Assembly: GCA_020055645.1 (NCBI GenBank)
Contig: CM034548.1
Location: 30,244,201-30,308,200 of the forward strand
Reading direction: 5' to 3'
Origin: Tomocerus qinae
Taxonomy: Eukaryota; Arthropoda; Collembola; Entomobryomorpha; Tomoceridae
DNA length: 64,000 nt
The translations under genes were made by a program, and so were the position numbers. Shown here one piece after another: positions 24,301-37,700 of the stretch; the first letter of the stretch is position 1, and each line of letters begins with the position of its first letter. The notes beneath the pieces were generated by a model. It saw nothing but the letters and a program-made list of their open reading frames with translations, was not told the origin of the DNA and ran no database searches.

Positions 24301-27300
24301 CATTAGCATTGTAATGTGTAGTCACGTCTGTAATTTATGGTCTATTGGAATTCAAATATATATTTCTGTTCATTGGAAATAAAATTTCAAACAATGTGCA
24401 TTACATGAGAATTAGACTTGAATATAAAGACATGGAAATGGGAAAGAATGCAGAAAGGACGAGAGTTCAGTTGAGTTCATAAGCTGAAAGACTAAAGTCA
24501 AGTCTCCCTTTTATCCATTGTCTCGTTCTTTACTTGCTTAGCCCTTCATTACTTAAAATCAATGCAGCCATTCAAAACGTTATATCTAAATATCCATCGA
24601 TATAGCTTTCATTACTTACTCATTATACACACACACTATTCAGTATCAATAGATTACTTAACATTCTTTCATCCAGTCAAGCTGTAAATATATTGCACCC
24701 GTCACTGCATCTACAATGAGTGATGCACATTATTCTTCCTATATTATTCTAGTGACCAAAGGAGTTATAGAATTCCTAATTTTAGCTCTCGGTGAACTGC
24801 CGGGAGGTCGGTTCACTATTCCTTTCTTTTGTCCTCCGCTCTACGTTTACATACTTTGCAAATAATAAATGACGTCTCACGACTTTTTTGATTTGCTTGA
24901 ACAAGCCTAATTAAATAGACTTATTGTTACTTAGTAAATGCTTAATTCAATCGTGAGTCTTCAATTTTAACTACATGAAAGAATTCAGATCCTAAATACT
25001 ATCAATTCTTGTTTTTTATTTTTTAAAGTCACTACGCACGGTTGATACATATAAAGAAATTCAGGAGCAAAATTAAATTACGTTTTGTTTTTTAAAAAAT
25101 TCGCAATTCCATATTAGTAATGCAATTTGGCACTAATTATTATTATTTACCTTGCAATGAAAATATTAATAAAAATGGTATATTATAATTACTAGTTTGA
25201 AAATGTAATTTAAAATTATAATATTTTTTATTGATTATATTAAGTACCTACAATTGCTATAATACCATCACCATGTACAGATTCATCTATAAAAGTGTCA
25301 TTTTTTTTGTAAAACTTGGAGCTTACAATTACAAACTTAGGAAAGTGCCCGCAATATCACATACTATAGAATTTGCTACGTGGATGATGACCAATGTCTA
25401 TACTATTGAACGATTTATGACATTAACAATAATTGAAGTGCTTTTTTATTGTTATTTTCCTTTTAAAGAGTGACCTTCTGTCCAAGAACCTTTTCTGCTT
25501 CAATGATTGACCATTTTGCATGTTAAAGGTAGCCAAGTAAATATTACAATGTTTCCTACGATATTCTTCAGATTATTTTGCCAGAATAATAATAGCGATA
25601 GACTGCGATAAGTGGAGAAAAATAATAAGTAGTGATAAAACAGAAGCAGCGGCATATCGCATCTACATTTTAGGAAACAAAAAAGTTTGGAAATGGTTTT
25701 ATGACTGTATAAGTTGGCAAGGAAAGATGGATAGGTAGGTAGTGAGTTGCAGCAACATACATTCCGAAGTTAATAACTTCAGGACGTTTTACTTTTACGT
25801 CAGGTAGGGATCATAATAATAATTTGGTTAGCTACCTATAAGTACTCACTTGACTCTGCTTATGGTGAGCTAAATAATTTGGAAGGGGCAAAGGGAGAAT
25901 GGCAATAAAAATAACAAACAGGAATATTTTATAGCATGAATAATGAAACCATAATCCTTTACTTAAACCTAAACCGTAAAGTTTAGTTCAGCATGGCCTT
26001 TCACTTTGCCCCGAAGGATGTTTAAATAAGGCAATTTATTCTGTCAATGTTTTCAAGTTTCTCTTTCAAGCTGTCTCAGGTTACAACTGACTAACAATAT
26101 ACCCTCATCAAGTGCATAAAATTATATGCGTATTCCATAGCGCTGCTCTTACTTATGAGTCTTTTTATGTCTGAATATAGTTAGTCATAACACAAGCTAG
26201 CATTATGGAAGCAATTTTGAATAAAATATTGAAATCATCTCTCTCGGGTTTTATGTTCTTTGTGTTTTTGCCATTTTCACGACTTTCTGCTGCGGAGCCG
26301 AGTAGCGAGTGCTCATTTCTTACTAATACTTTTAGTTACAGTATTTTCTCATAATATGGTAGTGGGAGAGTTCTTTTCTCAAGCTGAATTATATATTATT
26401 ACATATGAAGTAACTCTGTAATTTCCTAACATAAATTTGTGCAAATTCCTACTGGGATTTTGATCTTTGACTCAGATATATCACGAGTCTATCTCTATAC
26501 TATATTATATCACGTATATATATTTTCTCGGGATTCATACTTGTGTTGGATACTAAACAGTTACTTTTTGCAATAGTTCACCATTCCTATCGTCACAGGT
26601 AAAACCTTCAAACTCAAGTGCTAACCAAAGCAAAACAATGAAAGTAAACGATGAGCAAATTGGTTAAGCAATTAGTACATTAGAATTCAACGGAGAGTAT
26701 GACTCTCGCACATAACTTGCAATTACGCATTTTAATATTATTGGAGTTTATTGTGCTTTGAGTTTGAACAATAAATAGCTAGAATGATTAACCAAAAGTG
26801 GGCATAGCTCCTGTGAAGTACATAACCTGGTTAAAAAGAAAGCTTAAAAATTCATAGAGAGATGCTAGCCTTATTTGTCAATGCCGTAAAACGATATCGT
26901 CAGGAGACTTATGGAAAATAAAAGGAATGTTTAATTAAATTGTGAGTCGACAGGAGATCGCCATCATTATCGCTATCTTTGATATGAATTTCCGAAGCGT
27001 GAAATCCTCTCTACATATTTACATTACCTGTGCGGTTTTCTTAGAACCAATTTGACACATTAATTGACAGGGCAAACAAACGTATTTAAATCTTTGACTA
27101 GTCAGTGGTACCTCATTATTGACAAAATTGGTTGCAGAAACACGTCCACTAATTGAATGTCTCTGTCGGTGTCACAGCAACAGACAGTCAAGAACAAAAC
27201 ATGTCATTCCATACACAGATATATTGCCAACAACCCTCAAGTCAGTGAGACGTTAGTAAATAAACTCCAACGCAATAATAGAGACAGTAAGACATGCACC

Positions 27301-30300
27301 GATACAACAATCTTTACTAAAAATCACAACTCTGAATCATTTAGAGATAAAAAATGACTATTTAGAGCTCACTCACGTTTGTTTTCTACTTGTATTGAGA
27401 CAAGTACATCATTCGGATTATTAGTGTGTGGTATACAAATGGCTTCACAAAATCCATACTTGCTTCTTTCTACTTTTCTTAAATAAATGGTCAGTTGGAA
27501 AGAAAAAATGTTGCAAAATACTATTGGGTAGGAAATTGGAGCAAAGCAAATAAAGCCTCATTTTTTGTAATGTATAGCTTGTGTTAAGGTAACTAACATA
27601 TAGCCATGCATATCCTGTATCGATAACATCTTAGGTCAATAAGGCAGGTAATTGTATCGTATCTTGTTTAAGTATCTGAATGAGGAATAGAGAAAAGCCG
27701 AAAATAATTATTGACGGTGTTTAGAAGAGATGTTGGACTGGGGTTTATTAGCAAGTTACCCACGACGAGACGAAAGCGACGGCTGAGTCGAGTCCAGAGA
27801 TTCACCAGAGATGACAACAACAATAAAATAATGTGTAGATGAGGGAGACATTCATCAAGAGGCCTGTACGGAGGTTATCGAGAGGCTCACCGAGACTAAA
27901 ACATCTTTCGTGTCAGCTTCAGGTTGTCATCAAGCCGCTCCCTTTAGGAACACCACACCCTGAGCGACCAGCCAAATATCGTCTCTTGGACTGATTTATT
28001 GGAGAGGTGCAATGGACCAGAGGACACCAGACCTGCCAGAGAATCTATCCACTCTCTATACATCTCATATCAACCTCTTTTACTGCACCATCTCAACTCT
28101 TGTTTACGTCTTCCCAGAAAACAACCTGACTATGAACTTAAGACTCCAACTCGAGAGTCCCGTCAAACAATCCGACGAGACGAAAGAGTACACCACAGAA
28201 AATACCTCTCAATTCACAAAACTAGAAATCCCTATCACATAATCATCACCAAAGTTTCCAATCTTTATCTCAAGTATTCATGCAAATTATTTTATAGACT
28301 TGAAAAATCCAAGTTTTTGAACCTGTACTAATTTATGCATGTCCTTAGACAAATCAGATTTGGCTTCACTAGTTCTTGGCTGTTGTTTACCTACATTGCC
28401 CATCCTAGTGGTGTGAGAAATATAATGATTGTGAATTTGCATCAGTGTTTTAGTTTAAGATGCTATTTTACAGTATTTCCCATTTAATTTTATGGGGTAA
28501 TGAATATTAGCAAAGGCTAGTGTCTCTATAATTTTTCACAAAATGCGGGTTTAAGAACCTAAAACTAGTTTTCTGTGACAATTGTACTAATTTGCTCCAC
28601 AAAAATAATCAAATTACGCAGATACAAATTTTTAAGAAACATTCATTAAAAAATAATAATATATTGCTCTCATTAGAAGATGTACAGCGACAGTAATTCT
28701 TGCCAAATGGAGATGTTGTATGTAATGATAAAATTTTTTGTGTCGCTAGCTTCTGCGTCTTTCTTATTGACAACAAATTGTGACAAGGATAGAGAGATTT
28801 AGCTGGGCAACGAACTTATCTAAAGTCGTTATTAAAAATTCTGCTAAAAATAATGTCATGTATCGGCGTCAATTGGTTGAGATAGTTTAGTGGCGACAAT
28901 GAGGAACAATCCCTCGGGCAGGCAAGTAGGTAAGATATATCAAATAATGCGTTATCAGTAAAGTGTCTACGGGTAAACACATAGTGGAAAGATTCTCCTG
29001 TAACAAGATAATTATGGGTACGAAGAACATTTTCTAGAAACAATACGGTTACTATTTAGTAGTTTTAATCTGAATCAGATCGCGGAGGTGAGCCGAGGCC
29101 TGGTTTGTGGATGAGTGAGTGAGTTGTAGATTCAGTTAGTTAGACTAGCATTTCTCGAATGTCATGTCTGTCTAATGCTCAGCTCTCGTTTGTACTTTGT
29201 CTCGCCAGCTATCTAGTCATTTCGTCTAATGGCTCTTAAAACCCCAGTATAATTATTGGGTTATGGGCTTGCATAAACTTTTTAGTGTCTTCTCGCTATC
29301 CCTTTAACGAGACAGATGGACTGATACGGATCCTCTCATGATCACCTTCTTCTGGCTCACCTTTCCTATACATCTGTATATCTGTCTGTGCTGTATGTGG
29401 ACGGGACACCTTCGTGCATCCTTCTCTGCGTACTAAGAACTACAACCTTTTCAATTGCGTACAGAAAAGTGATTACCTTTAGAAAAGCTTCGTTCTTACT
29501 AAACATTTCAGTTCAGTATTTAATTGCGTTGATAGTACATTAATTTCCCGTTTCCGCATACAGGTACTAATAATTTGCTACAATAAATCTCTCCGTAATG
29601 GCACATTACATTTTCGCATCGAACATTCAGTACCTACTACAAGTAAGTGTTAAGATAACAGTAACGTTCATTAATATTTTTTGGTATAAATTAATTTACA
29701 AATTATGTGTGAATGAAAATGCTTCCTGTTTTCAAAAATGTTGAATTGACCTATTATATAAGAGTAGGTATAATATGTCGTTTGGATTATAATACCGGGT
29801 ATATCTGTATCTATCAAATGTCTCTATGGGCCCAGGAGATATAATATTTTATTGTGTGAGTGTATTTACTCGTTAAATGCAAGTAGTATGTGTAGTGGAG
29901 TATTCCAAGTGGGAGGAAAGCGTCTTTTCGACTAATTGAGACGAAACCATAAAGTTTTGCCGAGATTACTTTCAGTTTAGTTGACTTGACTTGCTCGGGC
30001 TGACTGGCCATCCATACACTTAAGGTTAAAGCTCACTTCTGCATGCTCGACTAGTAGAAGGTCTAAGAAGAAAACCAGCCATGGATCACTATCTCATCCT
30101 AATTGAAACAAGGTGTAGCATCATTTGTCTTTTTCCTTTAATCCCATCATGAGGAACAAGTGGAGAAAGAAGACGGAAAGCTTTAGAAATATAATATCTG
30201 TAGCCTTGTTGGTATATGCATTCTAATAGGGAGTCATTTGGATATAACTACAGGTACCTATATACCTCAATAAATATCAGCCTATAACAAATAATATGCT

Positions 30301-30939
30301 TATCATTTGCTAAAGGTACCTAAGAAAACATCCCAGTTTAAAAGTCTCACAAGATTATTGAACAATTCACGGTTGTCCGACTGAATTCTGTTCTTCCACT
30401 GCTTACGTATTTATTTACACTTTACATAATATACAGTCGGAGTGTACAATTTACAATTACACCTGTGTTTTGTATCTATTAAAGTGTAAGCTTATTCTTT
30501 CACTAGTGCATATTGTTAAAGGTAGGAACTGTAGCAATGAAATATGTGGTAGTAAATCCTCTATAGGCAGTATCACTATCACCTAAGCACTGCACCGACC
30601 ACAAAAGCAACTTTTTCCTTGTGATAAATTACAAATCTTAGGAGTACTTGTGTTTTTTCACACAACATCAGATTCAACTAATGGCTATACATTATGTATG
30701 TATTTGTAAAGTAAGTATCTACTAGAATAAGAAACAATTATCCACCCACCGCACCGGTTTTTTGAAAAAAACTTTTGTCTAAAAATTACTTAGCCGCAAA
30801 ATCCATTCAGCTTTACCAATAAATCACTGAAGAAGAAAAAAGTGTTTTCCATAGGCTATTTAGCAATAAAGCCTATTGCCGCGCTCAAACAAATCGAGTA
30901 AAACCACTAAGGCTATAATAGTAATAAGAAATGTCTTAC
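18391..30939 (-). other. eyg-class intron, 12.5 kb, no coding sequence recognised
   Basis: It splits the RED subdomain between helix 5 and helix 6 (Gly codon, phase 1). Inside I find only AT-rich unique-looking DNA and short chance open frames. A small direct repeat (16 bp at 21921-21936 and again at 21944-21959) is visible. The slightly less AT-rich stretch 27760-28240 carries two overlapping open frames of 76 and 110 codons that I do not recognise. Introns of developmental regulators of this size commonly hold enhancers, but nothing in the sequence alone proves one here. Confidence 0.8.
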
Positions 30940-31080
30940 CTTCAGAGATCAGTCTCTCACGAATTTCCCATGCGAAAATAGTAGGATTTTCTCGTTTATA
31001 CTGTTCGATTTTAGATACGACGGCCGGTGTGGCTACCTTAGGCTTGCTCCCTCCGATTATCCCAGGTGGTCTCAAAGATC
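30940..31080 (-). CDS. eyg: eyg-class Pax, RED-subdomain exon (helices 4-5)
   Basis: This encodes residues 89-134 plus parts of two split Gly codons. It starts [18 protein letters not shown], continues with [20 protein letters not shown] and ends RERLISE. This is the inter-subdomain linker and the first two helices of the RED half of a paired domain; the GGSKPKVAT and [10 protein letters not shown] blocks are the most recognisable. The acceptor is ttcaatag before GATCTTTGAG and the donor is GAAG before GTAAGA. Length is 141 nt, a multiple of three, with phase 1 on both sides. It sits alone between introns of 13.0 and 12.5 kb. Part of this exon was read from GTT to ATT codons with no internal stop. 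Homology is unmistakable; I see no damage. Confidence 0.96.
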
Positions 31081-31722
31081 CTATTGAATAGAATTCAAAG
31101 TTGAGTTGAATTGAAGTTGGAAAAAGAAGTTCATCATTGAAATGAGTTAGGTAGATTGAAAAGAGTCAAATTTAAACAAAACGGAACAACGTGTTCAATT
31201 ATTTATATTCATAGTCTGGCAAATTAGGAGCATCATATCATCATCATCGCATTACACAGAGAATGGTATTGACTCAATAGAACAGAAGTTATTGTAGTGC
31301 AAGGGAGGGAGGGAGAGAGAGTACAAGGACCGGTAGAGTGATACATTATACTACATTAGCCACTATTACATTACATTAGGGACATTATCTCAGCTCGACA
31401 TAAAGACAGAGTAGACACAGCATGTCGCGTCTTTTCATCTTATCCCATCTCATCTGCATTCATTCAACCAGAACAGAATCAACTGACTGAATCCATTCAA
31501 CTTCCACGACGACAAGTCAGTTAGCTTTCAACGTATATTATAGCGATATCAGCTCTAAGCCACATCTTACTCTGACTTATTTACGCCTCAACTCATCATC
31601 ACCTGATGGCAAATCAAGTCATATCACATGACATCGCATCACATCAGCTCCATTTATTATTTATCACTCCCTAGAAATGTTTTTATTTATTAGGCATACC
31701 AAATAGCACAATACAAAGTACA

Positions 31723-31734
31723 ACACACACACAC
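31723..31734. repeat. short AC dinucleotide tract
   Basis: Six AC units, in the 13 kb intron about 640 bp upstream (5') of the RED exon. Confidence 0.85.
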
Positions 31735-34700
31735 GCAGCTACACCAGCCGTTTCCATCATCTACATGACGACTTCTTTGGACATGCTATCAAATCATTAT
31801 GCATATCATATTAATACTCTGCCATAGCGGAGCATCCCAGAGCATCCTATTATCCCATTAGATTATCACTTGGTTTTGGTTCGACTAACTTGGCTTGCTT
31901 TCTGACTTGACTGATGATGTTGCATTGCATTTCCATTGATATGCTTTGCATAGCACAAACCAGAATATATACTTAGGCACTTGCTACATACCAAACTAAT
32001 CCAATACCGTTTACATTTACTGTACAATACCATAACAAACATACCACACATCCTCATATACTCTAGCCACACACAGAGCCAACAAATATAGACAAATAGA
32101 ATAGACACTCTCCATTTAATTCACACATCTTCCTCACACAATAAAAGACACATTCTGATTCAAATACTACATATTTGTGTATAATAGGGCCACGCATTAC
32201 ATAACACAATACCAAAAGAAGAGCACAATTACAGACACAACTTGAATATTCTACCATTCAATGCAGCCCAGACGTTTCTCTATCATACCGACTCTTGTTG
32301 ACTGTATCTTTCCATGCAAAGAAGGTATAACCAATTTATATCCTACGTGCTCAATAAAGTTTCAGACCATATTTAATATAATCCATTTCAGTTGATTAAA
32401 ATCCTTAAGAACTGCCTGCATTCTAATAGCAATATTAAAAGGGTAAAATCTAAATAAGGTTTGTCGATTGAGTGGCAGTGACTCCAATAGTTATGCAGGC
32501 TACTATTATAATTACATATTCCTATTAATTATTTGTAGATTATGTACATATATTATTGTTTAATTATATGAGAAAAGTTATATTTATCCACACAAATCAA
32601 ATTGTAATAAAATTTACTTTCTTTTCTCTCGTCAAGTATTATAATATTTATACAGAGAAATTCAATAGATTTAAAGTAGAATAAATAAATTTGTAAAGCA
32701 GACTTAGATCTTGAACTGAAATGTAATTAATATAAAGTTTCAACTATGCATGCTGCCATTCTGGAATGATTGCTACATTTTAATGAGTTGAACTGTTGGC
32801 CTCCTGTTAAAAATTAGTTTTCGTAATTTTTCCTTACGAAATTGCAGAGATTTATTTCGTATAGAATTGAAATTGATGTATATTAACAGACCATTAAAAA
32901 GTAATAGGTTTCCGCATTGGATTTGAAGCTGAAGGAAAAGATAAATACCAAGAATCCTGAGCTAATTGAATTGAAACATTTATTTAACCTGGCTCTGGGC
33001 AGCCCATTAAGATGGAGAGAGGTGTAACGTGGTAGCATTTATTATTACCTTTAAGGTATAGTTAGTGGCAAATGGACCTTTTGGCGATGTAATATAAAAA
33101 TTTCGGCACGGCGTACCTGTACCTTTCCTAATTACAGCAGAGGTAGGTAATAGGTAGCTGCTACTATAAATTACTGTGAATAATGTAGTGAAAACCTTCA
33201 ATCATCATCTCATGGCATTTGATTGTAGATTATATTGAATTAATGCAGCCAGACGAGGTATGAGAGCAGTGCAGTCAAAAGAAGATTGCTGGATTGGTAT
33301 GATAGCACAACATAGGGCAGAGATAGGTAGCTGCTTCTTAGGGTTATCTCATTCAAGTAACGAGACCTTACTTACTTTTTTACTACCATATACAAACATA
33401 ATAAGTATTTTCTACTTAAATATTTCGCACTGACTCACAAACTCGGAGCTATTTAACCAGCATTAACTAACTAAATGGAACAACAACTATACATGACTAC
33501 CTAATACAAAGTGTCCATCTACATATTACATACAAGACATATAAATGTATGCATCTACATATACGTAGTACATAAGGTTGAGCATACTACAAAATTGCAT
33601 TTGTACATGCAAGTGAAAATCCGTTGTGTGATAGAACAATGCAGACAACTTCACAAAATTCAGAATGAGCGAGGCAGTTAATTCAGTGAGTGTAGATTAG
33701 AGTGGCAAAGGAAAGAGTAGAGAAAATCAAGGAATTACTCATACATATTATTAAAGGTAGCCGTAGTGTCGTGGAGTCGAAAATCCATCCCATCAAAATT
33801 CACATGCATAGATATAATACCTACTACTCATTTATATACAACTATTATACTGTGTACTAGCTCAACTTTCCTTACCTTATCTATCAGAACACTCCTATAA
33901 AGTATATACCTAGTAGTAGTGAAATGGCTGGAAGCACCGTCGTAAAGGTTCTACTTTTTTCGACAAAGTACCTACTTTAATTGAGTGACCACATAAATTA
34001 TTCCTTCCTCAGAACATGCTTTGCCCATAAATTGAAAACTGTTTCAATGTTTACCCGCACATAAAGAGATAGAGATAGAACAGACGACTTGCTTATGTAC
34101 TCACTTCACTTAGACCATGGGAGATACATTTCTGTATATCTACACCTATTTTATATCTATGTATTGGTTTGTTACTTAGCTCTATGAGAATGTCAGTCTT
34201 GAAGATAGGATGCTAGGTACTACGTGTACATAATATTATAAGTGAGTATTACTACTATTGTATGTAGGTATAGGGGTATCTATTTATTATACATACCTAC
34301 TTAGCAGTGAATTGAGCTGACTTGGTTTTGTTCCAGTTGAATTCACTTGTGAACGTTTGCCTGCCTACCTATTATACTTATTAGTGTGTTTAAATAACTT
34401 AACCGAGCTTATTCACAGGAGTAGACTAACACTCGATGTACTTACACACTTATTTACACATAACATAAATGTAAGTTTAACTTGGAAAGCCACATCATCA
34501 TCACAAACACACCGAGAGATATTTATTGCTATTTCTTAGCATGAGCATCTGCAGCATGGAAGAATAACACTTACTCGTAGAAAGGCGTCTACCTTTTTGT
34601 TTGTTTTCCTTTTATTTTCCACCCTTTCCGTCTGTTTTGTTGGTCATAATGTTATTAGCATTATGAAAGTATTAGCTTAATGCAGGTATTAGTGTCTAGC

Positions 34701-37700
34701 TCCATTATGTATACTCTACATTAAGGCATATCAAAAGATTCAGTCGTCGCAGTAGGTAGAGGTAGTTCTAGTAAAAGCTACCGGCTACTACCTATGTATA
34801 ACATCCTTGTAAGAAATCCTTTTGCGTGTTCTCATAATATTATTATTGTGTAATGGGCCCGAGTAGTGTAGGATTTTAGAGAAGCATGAGTACAATGGCA
34901 TTATGGCACCATTGCATTGCCTGTTTACGCTTTGCATGATAATCATCTAGATGCATATAGAACTAATTACACGTACATATAGCACCTACCTCCACAATTA
35001 AAATGATACATATTATGCAGACCCAAAATGTTTTCTTTCGTCACTTTGCAATGGTTAAATGGCTAATCTACACTCAAATTTTGATTGTTCCATTTGGTAA
35101 CTGATCTCATTTCACAAGAGAGTCGACCACCAAGTGAATAATTTCAGGACTCATTATTGCTCCATTTATATCCCATTTGAACAGCAGGGAAGCCTGATGG
35201 TTTGAGGTGTGTTCAAATACAATGCATGCAAATGTCTACTATATACAGGTATTTGTATCCCTATAATATGATATTCACCTAGTTAGATAGATACATGACA
35301 GAGTTGTTATATCACATTTTATTTCATTACCAGGACATAGGAAAACCTCTGTCTGTTTGTCATTAGCAGAGAATAGATAATAATTACTCATAAATAATTA
35401 TGTCCTTTCAACTTCCATTTGCATTGCTTACTGCTAACAAACCACTTTGGATTGCTGAGCTAACAGCTTGTAACCAAATACCTACATGATATACTACTTA
35501 TATGTTATGCATAATTTGATTAACTGTTGATTAGTCTGGGTAGGCAGGCTAATGCCAACATGTAGAGTTAATAAAGCTTGATGGCCAACGATAAAAATCT
35601 CCAAACAGTCGCACATTATCACATCAACAAAAAATCGTGAGACGCGATTTATTGAGACTGCTTCCCAGTTGTGTACTATTGAATTAGCAGAATAATAATA
35701 ATATGACGGGTACCTATAACTATTCACATGAAGTCACCAGATAATATTAATGCATTATAATATATATCAAACAATAGATTGACAATATCGTTATTGTAAC
35801 AGGGACAGCACAGTTATTGTTTATAAAATCTTAAGATGATAGACTGATAAAAAAAGGGCAAGCCATTGTACAGACAGAGACAGTAGTTAGTGAGTATGAC
35901 CTCCCACAATTTCCAAACTGTCATCGTGGAGTGGAGAGAAGGTGTGAATGCAAAGAGCCCATTCTCTGGTCTAAGTGTTATGTAACAAGTTCTGCTGACT
36001 ACGCCATTTGATATTAGCTAAGTACGAATTGCACTAATATATCTAATTTAATTGACCGTAAAGGAAAATGAACAATGAGCAGCTACATATCTGGTAATCT
36101 AGTAAAATTCATTAATCTTGTTGGCAAGTATACCACTTAATCCCATTAAGAAAAATACTTTCGCACCTAAGCAACAACGTAGAATTCATCGACCGGGAGA
36201 ATTTTCCTGACTCTCTGTCGTAAAATGATTTAAAAATGAGGAGAAGCCACCTATTAATTATCTCCTGTGCGGAGATTTTTAATTTGTTTGCAGATACTTC
36301 GGTACAGTAATAAGAAGCAGCAGACGAGTGTTGAAAAAATCCAGAGATTTTTGTTGCCTGATTTTATGATACGATTTCCTGTGTTCGTTCCTCGTTTCTT
36401 GAGCTTCTCGCAGTTTCATTTCTGGATTTTTTCCTCATAAAATGGGAAAGGGTGTGAGTGAGTTGTGTGAGTGGGAAGAAGTCTGTCTACGTCTAGTCAG
36501 TCTTACTCAACCCAACTCATACTCATCGCCAGTCACTGCAAAATGCAGAGAGAAAAAGAAACAGAGTATTTTCGTACATTCTTAATAGCTTCGCTTATGT
36601 TATTATGATGGTTAGACAGCCAGGCTGACTTCACTTGACTTCAATTGGCTTGGCTTCGCTTCACTTTGGCTTATTGCTAATTTACGTTAATGTAAGCTAA
36701 TGCGAATGGAAGTTGAGTCTCACTGACTATAATAATATCATTCCTATACACGTATTACAGCGCTTGCTTTTTATGTAGCTTGATGCATTCATTTTATGTC
36801 TTAATTCTCTTTTCACCTCACTTTGCATGTTTCTCCCAAGCTCATCTTCATACTTGGACTAAATTACATACAGATAAAACCTATTAAGTCTGCTCCATCG
36901 CACCACAGCTCTCTATGTATTGACTAGGCATGCATGGAGTGGCATCCAAATGCATTCCAAAACTCACTGAACTTGTAAAACTAAAGTAAAGTCAGTGCAA
37001 ACCGTAGAAAATTGATAGTTAAATAAATACATTATTATTTTATACATAGTATTCTACTTATATACATATTATTATAACTATTAATTACCTACCTTCCGAG
37101 TCTCCTTTTTACACTCTTCTATCTTTACAACTGACAATCAAAGAGTAAATGCAAAGTTACACACCTTTATGAATGCATATCATTGCTTAATTGTTATTTA
37201 CCTCTGGCTCTTCCACATAAACTATGCACTTTATTTAACCGTATCACACTTCGAACCAATTCTTGTACATGTTAATGCTGCAGTGCATTGTTTTATCACA
37301 GAATAACGCACCCAGACTAGTTATTACCAGATGTAGTACTAAATATACAGTAAATAATGTTCCAATGATAATAGTACTACTCTACACTTCTATGAATATC
37401 TATTTACATATACTTATTATACAAAACAATCCATCCTTATTATATACACAGTAATATAGCACATCCTAAGTAGATCCTCAATTACTCCTCTAAATATATA
37501 CGAAACAGACTCAGGAGAAGAAGTAAAGTGCAGCTCGCTTCAGCTCGGCCTAGTGCAAATCCTTATCGCTTCTTATTTACAACCTGACGATGACTTTTTT
37601 ACAACGTCAATTATGAGTTTTAAGACGGAGAGTGATAAAACCGGTTCTAATAATATTTTACAACTACGGGAATTTGTTTCATTTAAACAAATATGTACAT

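Noticed and set aside
27999..28331. Overlapping open frames of 110 and 76 codons in the 12.5 kb intron
   Set aside because: Two frames open at once in moderately GC-richer DNA points to composition, not coding; neither translation is recognisable.
31440..31650. Dense CATC/ATCACATC words, first considered as a satellite
   Set aside because: No fixed period; this is cryptic simplicity of the kind seen throughout the introns (TTGACTTG and TGGCTT words elsewhere), not a tandem array.
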